Shown here piece by piece: positions 42,314 to 51,109 of a DNA stretch of 64,000 bases. How positions within the stretch are numbered: the stretch's first letter is position 1; every line of letters starts with the position of its first letter. Made by a program: the position numbers and the translations under genes. The DNA is from Bacteroidota bacterium (GTDB taxonomy: Bacteria > Bacteroidota > Bacteroidia > Chitinophagales > Saprospiraceae). Location: positions 25,314-89,313 of the forward strand of contig PZPC01000012.1 of the NCBI GenBank assembly GCA_003045895.1, written 5' to 3'. The notes beneath the pieces are model-generated. The model had not been told where the DNA came from and made no database searches. It was given only the letters and a program-made list of their open reading frames with translations.

Positions 42314-42877
42314 CTATTTTACGGGGTCTTGGTCTTGCTGCTGTTCTTCCAACAATATCAGGGCGAAGACGGCGTAATTGATGATGTCGCGATAATTTCC
42401 TTCCTGGCCTTCCGAGACCAGGGTTTTGCCTTGGTTATCTTCGATCTGCTTGATCCGCAATAACTTGGCCAATATAAGGTCAGTAATGGAAGTCAGGCGC
42501 ATTTCGCGCCAAACTTCACCGTAATCGTGGTTCTTTTTCTGCAGGAGGGCTCGCGTTTTTCGAACTTCTTCGGCATAAAGCGAAGTAATCTCCTCACGGG
42601 AAAGGTCCAGGCGGGTATCCGCAGGGAGCTGCAATTGGATAATGGCCAGGATACTGTAGTTAATCAGCCCCTGGTATTCGCCCACAATAGGGTCGTCTAC
42701 CAGTTGCTGCCCCTTCTCCTCAATACTTCGCAATCTTTTGCCCTTGATGTACAACTGATCCGTCAGGGAACTCGGGCGAAAGATCCGCCAGGAGCTACCA
42801 TAATCCGCGTGCTTCTTCAGGAAAACATCCTGACAGCTGGCCATTATTCGATCAAATTGCCGAAGTGTACGTTCCAC
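42314..42877 (-). CDS. DUF1599 family protein
   Basis: This protein of about 187 residues has two tandem copies of the DUF1599 unit: CQDVFLKKHADYGSSWRIF with SLTDQLYIKGKRLRSIEEKG, and TRALLQKKNHDYGEVWREM with SITDLILAKLLRIKQIEDN. Acidic and His residues in each copy suggest an all-alpha NTP-pyrophosphatase-like fold, which is inference. The start is a GTG at ERTLRQFDRIMASC. An earlier GTG at 42919 overlaps a TACATTTG promoter box, so it was rejected; the start remains uncertain. Confidence 0.85.
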   Translation of the reverse strand: MERTLRQFDRIMASCQDVFLKKHADYGSSWRIFRPSSLTDQLYIKGKRLRSIEEKGQQLVDDPIVGEYQGLINYSILAIIQLQLPADTRLDLSREEITSLYAEEVRKTRALLQKKNHDYGEVWREMRLTSITDLILAKLLRIKQIEDNQGKTLVSEGQEGNYRDIINYAVFALILLEEQQQDQDPVK

Positions 42878-42918
42878 TTGGGTAGTAGCGATTGAGTATC
42901 CTGTGAAATAAATTCCCA

Positions 42919-42926
42919 CAAATGTA
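42919..42926 (-). promoter_or_regulatory. Probable -7 promoter element for the DUF1599 gene
   Basis: The minus strand reads TACATTTG, a perfect TAnnTTTG match about 42 bases before the chosen GTG start. Its last base is the G of the alternative upstream GTG. Confidence 0.45.
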
Positions 42927-43032
42927 AGAACTCCTAAAACATTGCTGGTAAATGATTCGTAATTTCCCGTTATAGACGAAAAAAAAATAAAGCTACTCCG
43001 TGAGTTGCAAAATATTAAGACCTTAGACTTTT

Positions 43033-43695
43033 GTGAACGACAATGACACTTACCAGACTTTAGCAGCGCCCAGTTTTGGCGAATTCAAAGACCGCGGCAG
43101 CAAGTTCCTGGCTTATGCTTTTCCGGTACTGAGCACGGAAGATTTTACGGATTGCCTCAATCAGGTTAAAAAAGAGCATCCCAAGGCCCGTCACTTTTGC
43201 TATGCCTACCGGCTGGGCCGAGACCTCAATAATTTTCGGGCCAACGACGATGGCGAACCCAGCGGTACCGCAGGCCGGCCCATTCTGGGGCAAATTGACA
43301 GCGCGGGCTTAACCAATGTCCTCGTCGTGGTAGTGCGCTATTTTGGGGGCACCTTGCTCGGCGCCTCCGGCCTGATCAACGCCTACCGGACCAGCGCAGC
43401 GGAAGCCCTGCAGGCCGGCGAGCAGGTCGAGAAAATAGTAGAAGACGTGTACCTGCTCACCTTCGACTACCAACACATGAGCAAGGTCATGAATGCCGTC
43501 TCCCGCCCACCGTTTAGCATTGTCCATCAGGCGTTTGGCGAACATGCCGCCCTGGAAGTCGCGGTTCGCCAGTCGGAGGTAACCGACGCCCTCCTGCAAC
43601 TCAAAGCCCAGGTCGCCGAAGTATACCTCGAAGAAGTGGCGGGGCTGGAGGAAATTCCGGGGTTTGAACTGGCCTACCTGAAAACCCGCGAATGA
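43033..43695 (+). CDS. YigZ/IMPACT family protein
   Basis: This 220-residue protein has the IMPACT signature: FKDRGSKFLAYAFPV, KARHFCYAYRLG, NDDGEPSGTAGRPIL, then NVLVVVVRYFGGTLLGASGLI. A C-terminal ferredoxin-like DUF1949 region follows from about residue 135. The family is conserved in bacteria and eukaryotes and is linked to ribosome or translation stress; its biochemical activity is not settled. It starts with GTG, since no ATG precedes the conserved N-terminus. Confidence 0.92.
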   Translation: MNDNDTYQTLAAPSFGEFKDRGSKFLAYAFPVLSTEDFTDCLNQVKKEHPKARHFCYAYRLGRDLNNFRANDDGEPSGTAGRPILGQIDSAGLTNVLVVVVRYFGGTLLGASGLINAYRTSAAEALQAGEQVEKIVEDVYLLTFDYQHMSKVMNAVSRPPFSIVHQAFGEHAALEVAVRQSEVTDALLQLKAQVAEVYLEEVAGLEEIPGFELAYLKTRE

Positions 43696-43791
43696 GTATC
43701 AATTACTGATTAATATCAAGCAGATCAATGAGATGCGTCAACGGTGTGACCAACTACCTGGCGTAATATTACGGCTAATAAAAAAACCAAC

Positions 43792-44703
43792 ATGGCGGAT
43801 TATATCGACTATTATAAAGTGCTGGGTGTTGGTAAAGATGCGAGCGAGCAAGACATCAAAAAAGCTTACCGCAAGCTGGCCCGCAAGTACCACCCCGATT
43901 TGAACCCCAACGACAAAGCTGCAGAAAAAAGGTTCAAGGAAATCAACGAAGCCAACGTCGTACTCAGTAATCCTGACAACCGGAAGAAGTACGACAAATA
44001 CGGCAAAGACTGGGAACATGCCGACGAAATAGAAAAAGCCCGCAGCCAGCAACGACAGCGCCAATCGACCTACCAGGGTGGTTCGGAATTTTTTGGTGGA
44101 GAAGAAGATTTCTCCTCCTTCTTTGAATCGATGTTTGGGGGGCGGCAAGGAGGGGCTTCTTTCGGGGGCTCTCAGCGGCAGGGCGCCCGCTTTCGGGGCC
44201 AGGACTATCACGCCGAGTTGAACCTCAACCTAACCGATGTGTATCGCACCCAAAAGCAAACGGTTACGGTGAACGGAAAAAATTTGCGGTTTACCATTCC
44301 GGCAGGTGTCAAAGATCAGCAGGTGATCAAAATAAAAGGCCACGGTGGCCCGGGCGTCAACGGCGGACCAGCGGGAGATTTGTACATCAAATTCAACATA
44401 ACGAACAACACCGCCTTTATCAGGGATGGCGACGACTTGCTCCAGACGGTTCCCCTGGATCTTTACACCGCTATCCTGGGTGGCGATATAACCATTCCTA
44501 CTTTTGATGGCAAAGTCAAACTCAAGGTAAACCCTGAAACGGAAACCGGTACAAAAGTAAAACTCAAAGGCAAGGGTTTTCCCCACTACAAAAAAGCGGA
44601 TAAGTTTGGTGACTTATACATCACTTACACCATCACCATTCCCCGGCAGTTGTCGGAAGCGGAAAAGGCCTTATTTGCTCAACTTGCAAAACTTCGGTCA
44701 TGA
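43792..44703 (+). CDS. cbpA: DnaJ-class co-chaperone, CbpA type
   Basis: This 303-residue type II J-protein has an N-terminal J domain ([19 protein letters not shown]...) with the HPD tripeptide in [10 protein letters not shown] Gly/Phe-rich linker (about 95-140: [18 protein letters not shown]...) and two C-terminal substrate-binding beta domains ([39 protein letters not shown]) follow. There is no CxxCxGxG zinc finger, which separates it from DnaJ. It stimulates DnaK ATPase. Its stop overlaps the start of cbpM by 4 bases (ATGA), and CbpM is the dedicated modulator. Confidence 0.93.
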   Translation: MADYIDYYKVLGVGKDASEQDIKKAYRKLARKYHPDLNPNDKAAEKRFKEINEANVVLSNPDNRKKYDKYGKDWEHADEIEKARSQQRQRQSTYQGGSEFFGGEEDFSSFFESMFGGRQGGASFGGSQRQGARFRGQDYHAELNLNLTDVYRTQKQTVTVNGKNLRFTIPAGVKDQQVIKIKGHGGPGVNGGPAGDLYIKFNITNNTAFIRDGDDLLQTVPLDLYTAILGGDITIPTFDGKVKLKVNPETETGTKVKLKGKGFPHYKKADKFGDLYITYTITIPRQLSEAEKALFAQLAKLRS

Positions 44704-44990
44704 AAACAGAAAAACACTACGTGGCTGTCCAGCAAATCTGTACCCATTACGAGGTGTCGCTGGATTTGCTCGTTACCCTGGAAGAATTCGAACTCCTGGA
44801 AATTACCCACCAGGAAGAAGATGACTACCTGGAAGTGGAGCAGTTGGCGCAATTGGAACGTTACCTGCGTTTGACTACCGACCTTGGCATTAATGTCGAA
44901 GGCTTAGCCGTCATTGTCGAGTTGCTGAACGAACGCGAACAACTCCGCCAGGAAATTCAGGCCCTGCGGAACCTGCGATTAATCCGCTAG
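44700..44990 (+). CDS. cbpM: Chaperone modulator CbpM
   Basis: This 96-residue MerR-like protein ([28 protein letters not shown], then [34 protein letters not shown]) has the helical layout of CbpM/YccD. In E. coli, CbpM binds the J domain of CbpA and inhibits it. The ATGA overlap with cbpA supports stoichiometric co-translation. Its 3' end overlaps that of the convergent deoD gene by 12 bases. Confidence 0.88.
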   Translation: MKTEKHYVAVQQICTHYEVSLDLLVTLEEFELLEITHQEEDDYLEVEQLAQLERYLRLTTDLGINVEGLAVIVELLNEREQLRQEIQALRNLRLIR

Positions 44991-45683
44991 CACCCCCAGT
45001 GCTAATTCAATCATCTTCCGGAAGGAAGATTCCCGCTCTGCCACACTGGTCTTTTCGCCGGTCACCAGCGAATCACTGATGGTGAGCAGCGAAAGAGCCT
45101 TAACCTTGAATTTCGCGGCGATGGTATAAAGCCCGGACGTCTCCATTTCTACGGCCAGCACCCCGTAGTCGGCCCAGTGTTTGTAGCTATTCACGTCGTC
45201 TTCGTAAAATTCATCGGACGTCAAAACATTACCCGCCTTGATGGGAATATGGTGTTTGTCGGCAAAAAGGATGGCCTTTTGGAACAACTCAAAATTAGCG
45301 GTAGGGCTGTAATCCATGTTCACAAAGCGCGTATTATTGATCCCATTGGTGGAAGAAGCGGCCATCGCAATCACAATGTCCCTGATTTTTACTTCCGCGT
45401 GGTAGGAGCCTGCGGTTCCTACCCGGATGAGATTTTTCACCCCGTAGTCATTGATCAACTCGTGGCAATAGATCAAGGCGGAAGGCACCCCCATACCCGT
45501 ACCTTGCACCGAGACGGGTTTTCCTTGATAAGTCCCCGTATAACCCAACATGCCCCGCACATCGTTGTGCAGGCGGGGGCTTTCAAAAAAAGTTTCAGCT
45601 ATCCATTTGGCCCGCAAGGGATCGCCGGGCAATAAGACGGAAGGTGCGATCTCTCCTTTTTTTGCGCCGAGGTGTATACTCAT
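44979..45683 (-). CDS. deoD: Purine-nucleoside phosphorylase, DeoD type
   Basis: This 234-residue protein has the trimeric/hexameric NP-I signature: VLLPGDPLRAKWIAETF (phosphate loop), GTGMGVPSALIYCHELI, LIRVGTAGSY, AVEMETSGLYTIAAKF and TISDSLVTGE with the catalytic Asp. It cleaves purine (deoxy)nucleosides with phosphate for salvage. The start at MSIHLGAKKGEIAPS matches the family; 19 extra open codons upstream are rejected. Confidence 0.95.
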   Translation of the reverse strand: MSIHLGAKKGEIAPSVLLPGDPLRAKWIAETFFESPRLHNDVRGMLGYTGTYQGKPVSVQGTGMGVPSALIYCHELINDYGVKNLIRVGTAGSYHAEVKIRDIVIAMAASSTNGINNTRFVNMDYSPTANFELFQKAILFADKHHIPIKAGNVLTSDEFYEDDVNSYKHWADYGVLAVEMETSGLYTIAAKFKVKALSLLTISDSLVTGEKTSVAERESSFRKMIELALGVLAD

Positions 45684-45763
45684 GTTCTTCGTTTTATCTT
45701 GCCCCGTTGAAGAGCACGGCATCAAAGGTAGAGAATCCACCGCTTACGCAGGTTACTCCGGGA

Positions 45764-46606
45764 TCAGCTATTCATCACCATGAGTGGGATTTCCAGTAGC
45801 GAAGCCATTTTTTTGGTATGGCTGGGTTCGAGCAAACGGTTCCAAAAAGGTTGCTGGGTGCGGTGCATAATGACCAGTTCTACGTCGTAAGTATCGGCGT
45901 ATTCGGCAATGGCTGCTTCTGTGTCTTTATTCACCTCAATGTTGAAAATCGTCTGAATGGAAGGGGAATGTTCCACCATATATTTGGCAAAGGTTTCCAA
46001 TTGGGCGTCGTTTTTGTCGGCCGCGTTTTTCAATACGTGCAGGCAGCGTACCACCGCCACGTGTGGCTGGAGTAACTCTGTCGCGCGCCATAATTCGTAG
46101 GGGTCACCGTGGTTTAAATTCGTACAAAACAGCACCGTTTTGATCGGCTGGTATTCATATCCCCGGGGAACCAGGATTACCGGGCAGGGCGCATCCCGGA
46201 TGGCCGAGGTGGATATTGTCCCTAAGGTTTTCTGTACAAAACTGTGGCGGGTGCCCTGCGTACCCATGATAATCAAATCTGCACCAACGGCCTTGGCTTC
46301 CGCTTTTAACGAAGCGGCTACCGTACCCACCACCACCTCCGTCGTTATCTGGATGTGCGAACGATCTACACCACTCGATGGCAGGGTACTGAACTTGTAC
46401 AATGCTTCCATGGCTGACCGGGCATTTTGCAATTCCTCTTCAAAAGGAAGATTTTTACCTGGTAAAGGTTCCGCCGCGGGCAAATTGGGATCCACTACAT
46501 TGATAATGTGCAACTTGGCATTGGAATTGCCAATTAGCGCCAGGGCGTAGGCCAGGGCATCGCCAGCGTTTTCTGAGAAATCGGTAGGGATAAGAATGGT
46601 TCTCAT
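45764..46606 (-). CDS. Tandem universal stress protein
   Basis: This 280-residue protein has two UspA domains. The first (1-145) carries the nucleotide-binding pattern IMGTQGTRHSFVQKTLG...SAIRDAPCPVILVP, with the G-x2-G-x9-G spacing. The second (about 150-280) keeps the fold (VLFCTNLNHGDPYELWRAT) but lacks the Gly loop (MHRTQQPFWNRLLEPSHTK), so it probably does not bind ATP. The role is a stress-responsive cytoplasmic protein. It is divergent from the coiled-coil/UbiB operon. Confidence 0.92.
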   Translation of the reverse strand: MRTILIPTDFSENAGDALAYALALIGNSNAKLHIINVVDPNLPAAEPLPGKNLPFEEELQNARSAMEALYKFSTLPSSGVDRSHIQITTEVVVGTVAASLKAEAKAVGADLIIMGTQGTRHSFVQKTLGTISTSAIRDAPCPVILVPRGYEYQPIKTVLFCTNLNHGDPYELWRATELLQPHVAVVRCLHVLKNAADKNDAQLETFAKYMVEHSPSIQTIFNIEVNKDTEAAIAEYADTYDVELVIMHRTQQPFWNRLLEPSHTKKMASLLEIPLMVMNS

Positions 46607-46732
46607 ATTATTTTTTTAATTCTGTGATCACGGTATGACGCTAAAGCAGCCTTACGTTCTGCCAAAGGAGGGTTATTTCCTATCAAATATGGTTGCTTTT
46701 CCCAAGGGCATAGGTGAGGAATCTCATACCAG

Positions 46733-46746
46733 ACAATGATCATTGT
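46733..46746. promoter_or_regulatory. Perfect 14-bp palindrome, possible operator
   Basis: ACAATGATCATTGT is an exact palindrome in the 238-base divergent region between usp and the coiled-coil/UbiB operon, 25 bases before a TAGCTTTG box. A dimeric regulator site is plausible; which regulator is unknown. Confidence 0.4.
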
Positions 46747-46771
46747 TAATCTGTTTGACGGGCTTTACCGC

Positions 46772-46779
46772 TAGCTTTG
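46772..46779 (+). promoter_or_regulatory. Probable -7 promoter element for the coiled-coil/UbiB operon
   Basis: TAGCTTTG is a perfect TAnnTTTG match 65 bases before the ATG at 46845. TTTG at 46754-46757 is slightly too close to be an ideal -33 element. Confidence 0.45.
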
Positions 46780-46844
46780 GGCTACTATCAGGGGTCTGTT
46801 TCCCTGTATCATGTAATCATCCAATCAACCAAAATTTTTAAAAA

Positions 46845-47450
46845 ATGGAAAACTCCATTATTGATCGACTAAAAAGTCAGGCAAAAAACCTACAAACGCT
46901 GGCCGATGAATTGAAAGTACAGATGGCGTTGGGCAAAGCGGAAGCCAAGGATTTGATTGAAAAGGAACGCAAGGAACTTTCCCAATTCATTAACCGGTAC
47001 AAAGAAGAGTTGGAAAAAGCAGACGACAAATCCAGCGATAGTCGCCGTGATTTCCTCACGTGTGTAGAAAACCTGGAATCTTCCTTATTGGAAGCAGTTC
47101 CTGCCAAGCCAAAAGCTTACGACGCGTACAAGAAAAAAGTACTTCAGCAGGTTTACCAACTGGAAGACGAATTGCGCAAAAATTACCCCACTATGGGGAA
47201 TAAAATGCAGGACACGCTGGATAGCTTCAAGGCAAAGATGGACGCTTTCCGGGTAAATCTGGCCCTCCATGACAAAGACAAGCCGGAGAAGGTAGACCAG
47301 GTCAGGGCGGAATTCACCGAGAAGTTGGAAGAAGTCCGAACCCTGCTGAGTGAGCAGGAACAGGATCAGTCCAAATTGGATAATTTTATGGGAGACATCA
47401 AGGAATCGTTTGATTACCTCAAGAAAGCCATTGCTGATCTATCCAACTAG
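46845..47450 (+). CDS. Coiled-coil protein of unknown function
   Basis: This 201-residue protein is highly charged and helical along its whole length, with heptad-like stretches (IDRLKSQAKNLQTLADELKV, ELSQFINRYKEELEKADDKS, FTEKLEEVRTLLSEQEQDQ). It has no signal or membrane segment and only one Cys. It lies 3 bases before the UbiB-family kinase gene, the only gene pair here with such close spacing, so it may be a partner of that protein. I do not recognise the family. Confidence 0.75.
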   Translation: MENSIIDRLKSQAKNLQTLADELKVQMALGKAEAKDLIEKERKELSQFINRYKEELEKADDKSSDSRRDFLTCVENLESSLLEAVPAKPKAYDAYKKKVLQQVYQLEDELRKNYPTMGNKMQDTLDSFKAKMDAFRVNLALHDKDKPEKVDQVRAEFTEKLEEVRTLLSEQEQDQSKLDNFMGDIKESFDYLKKAIADLSN

Positions 47451-47453
47451 CGC

Positions 47454-49145
47454 ATGAAGGCAGGGACGTTAAATACGACAAACACTTCCATGCTTATGAG
47501 GTATGAGAAAGTATTTGCCACCCTCATTAAATATGGGTTTGAAGATATACTTTCTCATCCTCCTTTTAACAAGTTTTTCCCCCAGACCAACCTGCTGGTG
47601 CCCAGCCGGGGAGGCAAAAAGGTGAGTCAATTTACCCGCTACGAACGCATCCGGATGGTATGCGAAGAATTGGGGACGACTTTTATAAAATTTGCGCAGA
47701 TCGCCAGTAACCGGCCGGATTTGTTGCCCGACGAATTGCTGGAAGAGCTCGAAAAGCTACAGGATCGGGCGCCTACCGTCCCGTTAGAAGCCATTCGGGA
47801 AACGCTCAACCTGGAATTGCCCCGCCCCATGGATGAACTCCTCGAGTATTTCGATGAAGTTCCGCTGGCCAGTGCGTCCATGGCACAAGTTCACCGGGCC
47901 CGGCTCAACGGGGGAAGAGAAGTGGTTTTAAAGATTCAAAGACCCGGCATCCGGGAATTGATCGCTGCTGATCTCGCTATTCTTAAACACGTGGTATCAA
48001 TTATCGAGGCTTATTTCCCGCAGTATCAGGTTTATCAGCCCCGCGAATTGGTCAAAATGTTTGAAAAAAGTATCACGGAGGAATTGAGTTTCCGAATGGA
48101 AGCAGATAACCTGCTCCATTTTCAGGAAATGTTTCACGACAACAACGATGTCTATATCCCCAAACTCTACCGGGAGCTTTCTACCGATAACCTCCTGTGT
48201 ATGGAGTATGTCGAAGGATACAAGATTACGGATTTGCAGCATCTCAAGGATTTTAATATCACTGGGCCAGAACTCGCACTGAAAGGCATCGGGCTCTATT
48301 TTGAACAGATTTTTGATCATGGCTTTTTTCATGCGGATCCTCATCCGGGAAATATTTTTGTCCTGCCGGATGGTAAAATTGCTTTCCTGGATTTCGGTAT
48401 GGTGGGCAGCGTTATCGAGAGGGATAAGATTCTCTTTGCCCAACTTTTACTGGCCATGTATGACCAGGATGTAGAGGGATTGAAGAAGGCTATTCTCAAA
48501 TTTTCGACCGGCCTGAACAAAGAAAAAGAACGGGAACTGGAATATGATATCATTTATTTCCTGCGTCAGTATACGCAAGTCGCGCTCGAAGACATTGATG
48601 GCAATGAAGTCATGAGGGGGTTGAACGCACTGTTTTTCGATTATAAGATTAAGATTCCCGCCAACTTACTCCTGTTGTTAAAAGCGTTGGTGATCATTGA
48701 AGGAGTTGGCCTAAAACTCAACCCGCAGTATGATATAATTGCCAATATCGGCCCTTTCGTTAAACGATTGTTGGCCAAGCGATTTAATCCACAACGGTTG
48801 CAACAGGAAATTGCCCGGTCGGTAGAAGAAACAACGACTCTCGTACAGGAGTTGCCGCAAGACATCAAGGAAATTATTCAAAAAGTCAAAGAGGGAAAGC
48901 TCCACATTGAATTTGAACACAAAGGTTTAATGCCTTTCGCCGACAGCCTGAGCCAGAGTATCAACCGGCTTTCCTTCGCCCTGCTGGTAGTGGCGATCAT
49001 CCTGGGCTCCTCGCTGATCGTCGTAGCCAAGGTGCCGCCCTTGGTCTACCATATTCCCCTGGTAGGAATTATTGGCTACGGAATTTCCGCCGTGCTGACG
49101 TTGGGGCTGCTGATAAAACTAAAAAAATCATCCAAACGACCGTAA
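47454..49145 (+). CDS. ABC1/UbiB family atypical kinase
   Basis: This 563-residue protein has the UbiB core: TFIKFAQIASNRPDLLPDEL (KxGQ-type motif, here KFAQ), PLASASMAQVHRARL (Ala-rich loop), EVVLKIQRPG, GFFHADPHPGNIF (catalytic loop) and AFLDFGMVG (metal-binding). Two C-terminal transmembrane helices follow (about 508-556). Family members are ATP-binding proteins required for quinone biosynthesis or lipid handling. Quinone dependence here is by family analogy. It follows the coiled-coil gene and precedes the DinD-like gene in the same direction. Confidence 0.92.
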   Translation: MKAGTLNTTNTSMLMRYEKVFATLIKYGFEDILSHPPFNKFFPQTNLLVPSRGGKKVSQFTRYERIRMVCEELGTTFIKFAQIASNRPDLLPDELLEELEKLQDRAPTVPLEAIRETLNLELPRPMDELLEYFDEVPLASASMAQVHRARLNGGREVVLKIQRPGIRELIAADLAILKHVVSIIEAYFPQYQVYQPRELVKMFEKSITEELSFRMEADNLLHFQEMFHDNNDVYIPKLYRELSTDNLLCMEYVEGYKITDLQHLKDFNITGPELALKGIGLYFEQIFDHGFFHADPHPGNIFVLPDGKIAFLDFGMVGSVIERDKILFAQLLLAMYDQDVEGLKKAILKFSTGLNKEKERELEYDIIYFLRQYTQVALEDIDGNEVMRGLNALFFDYKIKIPANLLLLLKALVIIEGVGLKLNPQYDIIANIGPFVKRLLAKRFNPQRLQQEIARSVEETTTLVQELPQDIKEIIQKVKEGKLHIEFEHKGLMPFADSLSQSINRLSFALLVVAIILGSSLIVVAKVPPLVYHIPLVGIIGYGISAVLTLGLLIKLKKSSKRP

Positions 49146-49165
49146 ATGGTCCAAAACCAAGCGCT

Positions 49166-49969
49166 ATGTCAAAGACTATGTCCAAGGGCAAACCCGCCCT
49201 GACCGATTTTGGGATCGTTGAAAACAACCACTATTACTGGTGGGCAAGTTGGTACGCAAGAATATTGGGGTACCAATCGTTGCGAACCCTTCAGCCCAGT
49301 ATTGAAAAAGCCAAAAAGGTGTGCCTGCAACTCGGCATACCAATTGAAACCAATTTTATTCCCGCGCAATCCGAGCACGGAGCAGATACCAAACTCACCA
49401 AATTTGCCTGCTTTCTCATTGCCCTGCAGGCCGATGCCAGGAAGCCGGTCGTTGGGCGGGCCAGAACTTATTTCCTGAATGAGCTGGAAGAACTGAATGT
49501 GACGCTCAGCAACGAAGATTACCTCAGTCGCATGATCGGCCGCGATGAGATTCGCCAGCTCAACAGCCAACTCAACCAGTCGGCCCGGCGGGCCAACGTC
49601 AAGGATTTTCGCTTTTTTATGAACGAAGGCTACCTGGGCATGTACAACAAACCCATCAGCGAAATCAAGCAGGAACGGGGCGTACCTGCCAACAAAAGCC
49701 TGAGTGACTACATGTCGATGGCCGAATTAGGAGCCAATATCTTCCGGATCACCCTCACCGCAGCCCGGCTCAAGCAGCTCAAGAACCCCACGCAGGAAAG
49801 AGCAGCCCGGGAGCACTGGAAAATTGGCGCTCAGATTCGATCCATGATCAAAGAAAACACGGGCACTTACCCCGAGGAACTTCCCCTGGCGCTGGACCTG
49901 AAGACCCTGCAAAAACGGCTCCGGCAAACCCAATTGCAACTCAATCAGGAAGTAGATCAGACGGTGTAA
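49166..49969 (+). CDS. DinD-like (BRO/DNA-damage-inducible D) protein
   Basis: This 267-residue protein aligns by eye with DinD along its length. WWASWYARILGYQSLRTLQPSIEKA matches the BRO-N-like start, LTKFACFLIALQADARKPVV the YACYLI.QN.DPRKP segment, and FMNEGYLGMYNK the FQ.AGYKGLY segment. SMAELGANIFRITLTAARL matches the MGS.ELAANLFR segment, and IRSMIKENTGTYPEELP the conserved C-terminal portion. E. coli DinD is SOS-induced and inhibits RecA activities in vitro. No LexA-type box is recognised here. It lies 20 bases after the UbiB-family gene. Confidence 0.78.
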   Translation: MSKTMSKGKPALTDFGIVENNHYYWWASWYARILGYQSLRTLQPSIEKAKKVCLQLGIPIETNFIPAQSEHGADTKLTKFACFLIALQADARKPVVGRARTYFLNELEELNVTLSNEDYLSRMIGRDEIRQLNSQLNQSARRANVKDFRFFMNEGYLGMYNKPISEIKQERGVPANKSLSDYMSMAELGANIFRITLTAARLKQLKNPTQERAAREHWKIGAQIRSMIKENTGTYPEELPLALDLKTLQKRLRQTQLQLNQEVDQTV

Positions 49970-49983
49970 ACCCCGGGCTGGTA

Positions 49984-51030
49984 TCAACCCAACGCCACCA
50001 AATGTTCTGTCCGCTCCCCTACCCGACCAATGGGTTCCAATTCCAACTGGTGTTCCCGGAGGAAGGCCTGGAACGCAGTGAGTTGATCGGCACCTACGGC
50101 TACCAACAAGCCGCCACTGGTTTGGGGATCGCAAAGGATATTTTGTTGGGTTTCCGTCAGCGGGCCAATTTTGTGCCCGTAGCTGTCCCAGTTGCGGCGG
50201 GTGCCACCGGGCACACATTTCTCCCGCAGGTAATAGTGAATCACTTCTTCGTCGAGTAAAGGCACCCGGGCAAAATCCAGGGTGGCGCTCGTTTGGCTGG
50301 CTTCCATCATCTCGCTCAGGTGGCCCAGCAAACCAAAACCCGTGACGTCAGTCATGGCGTGCACGTAGGGTAGCTTACCCAATTCCATGCCCAACTTGTT
50401 GAGTTTAATCATGCTGTCGCGGGCAATCGTCTGGTCGGCAGCCCGCAGTTTGCCTTGCTTCTGAGAGGTGCTCAGGATGCCAACCCCCAGTGGTTTGGTG
50501 AGAAAGAGGTAGTCACCAGTTTGGGCGCCCCCATTTTTTTTCAGGTGGGCAATAGCAACCCGCCCCGTTACGGCCAACCCGAAGATGGGTTCCGGGCTGT
50601 CGATGCTGTGCCCGCCCGCCAACGGAATACCCGCATCCTGGCAGGCGGCCCGACCGCCTTCGATGACCTGCTGGGCCACTTCCGGGGGAATGGTATTAAT
50701 GGGCCAACCCAGAATGGCAATGGCCAGGAGTGGTTGGCCGCCCATGGCGTAAATATCACTGATGGCATTCACCGCCGCTATCCGCCCAAAGTCGAAAGGA
50801 TCGTCTACAATGGGCATAAAAAAATCGGTGGTACTGATAATGGCCGTACCATCCCCCAGGTCCATCACCGCTGCATCGTCGCGTTCCTCGTTGCCAACCA
50901 GTAAATTGGCAAAAGGCAGGGCCACCTGGCTCGTCGCCAGAATAGTGTCCAATACGGCGGGAGAAATTTTACAACCACAACCAGCCCCGTGGCTGTATTG
51001 GGTAAGTGGGTAAGCGGTTTCAGTGATCAT
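49984..51030 (-). CDS. selD: Selenide, water dikinase (selenophosphate synthetase)
   Basis: This 348-residue AIR-synthase-fold enzyme has the N-terminal active-site segment [14 protein letters not shown]; the catalytic position is Cys, not selenocysteine. It also has the Asp-rich ATP/Mg segment [34 protein letters not shown] and [13 protein letters not shown]. It makes selenophosphate from selenide and ATP. The gene for tRNA 2-selenouridine synthase follows upstream on the same strand, so the selenium product probably goes to tRNA. Its 3' end faces the DinD-like gene, 14 bases away. Confidence 0.96.
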   Translation of the reverse strand: MITETAYPLTQYSHGAGCGCKISPAVLDTILATSQVALPFANLLVGNEERDDAAVMDLGDGTAIISTTDFFMPIVDDPFDFGRIAAVNAISDIYAMGGQPLLAIAILGWPINTIPPEVAQQVIEGGRAACQDAGIPLAGGHSIDSPEPIFGLAVTGRVAIAHLKKNGGAQTGDYLFLTKPLGVGILSTSQKQGKLRAADQTIARDSMIKLNKLGMELGKLPYVHAMTDVTGFGLLGHLSEMMEASQTSATLDFARVPLLDEEVIHYYLREKCVPGGTRRNWDSYGHKIGPLTETQQNILCDPQTSGGLLVAVGADQLTAFQAFLREHQLELEPIGRVGERTEHLVALG

Positions 51031-51109
51031 AAAAACATTTTTTTTGTTGGACGCTGGCGTAAAAAAGCGACCATTGGAGAAAGAGAAACCAGGAAAACGC
51101 GGACAAAGT

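Noticed and set aside
46624..46635. GTGATCAC upstream of the universal stress gene as a CRP/FNR-type site
   Set aside because: CRP-type sites need TGTGA and TCACA separated by six bases; here the half-sites abut, so only a short chance palindrome remains.
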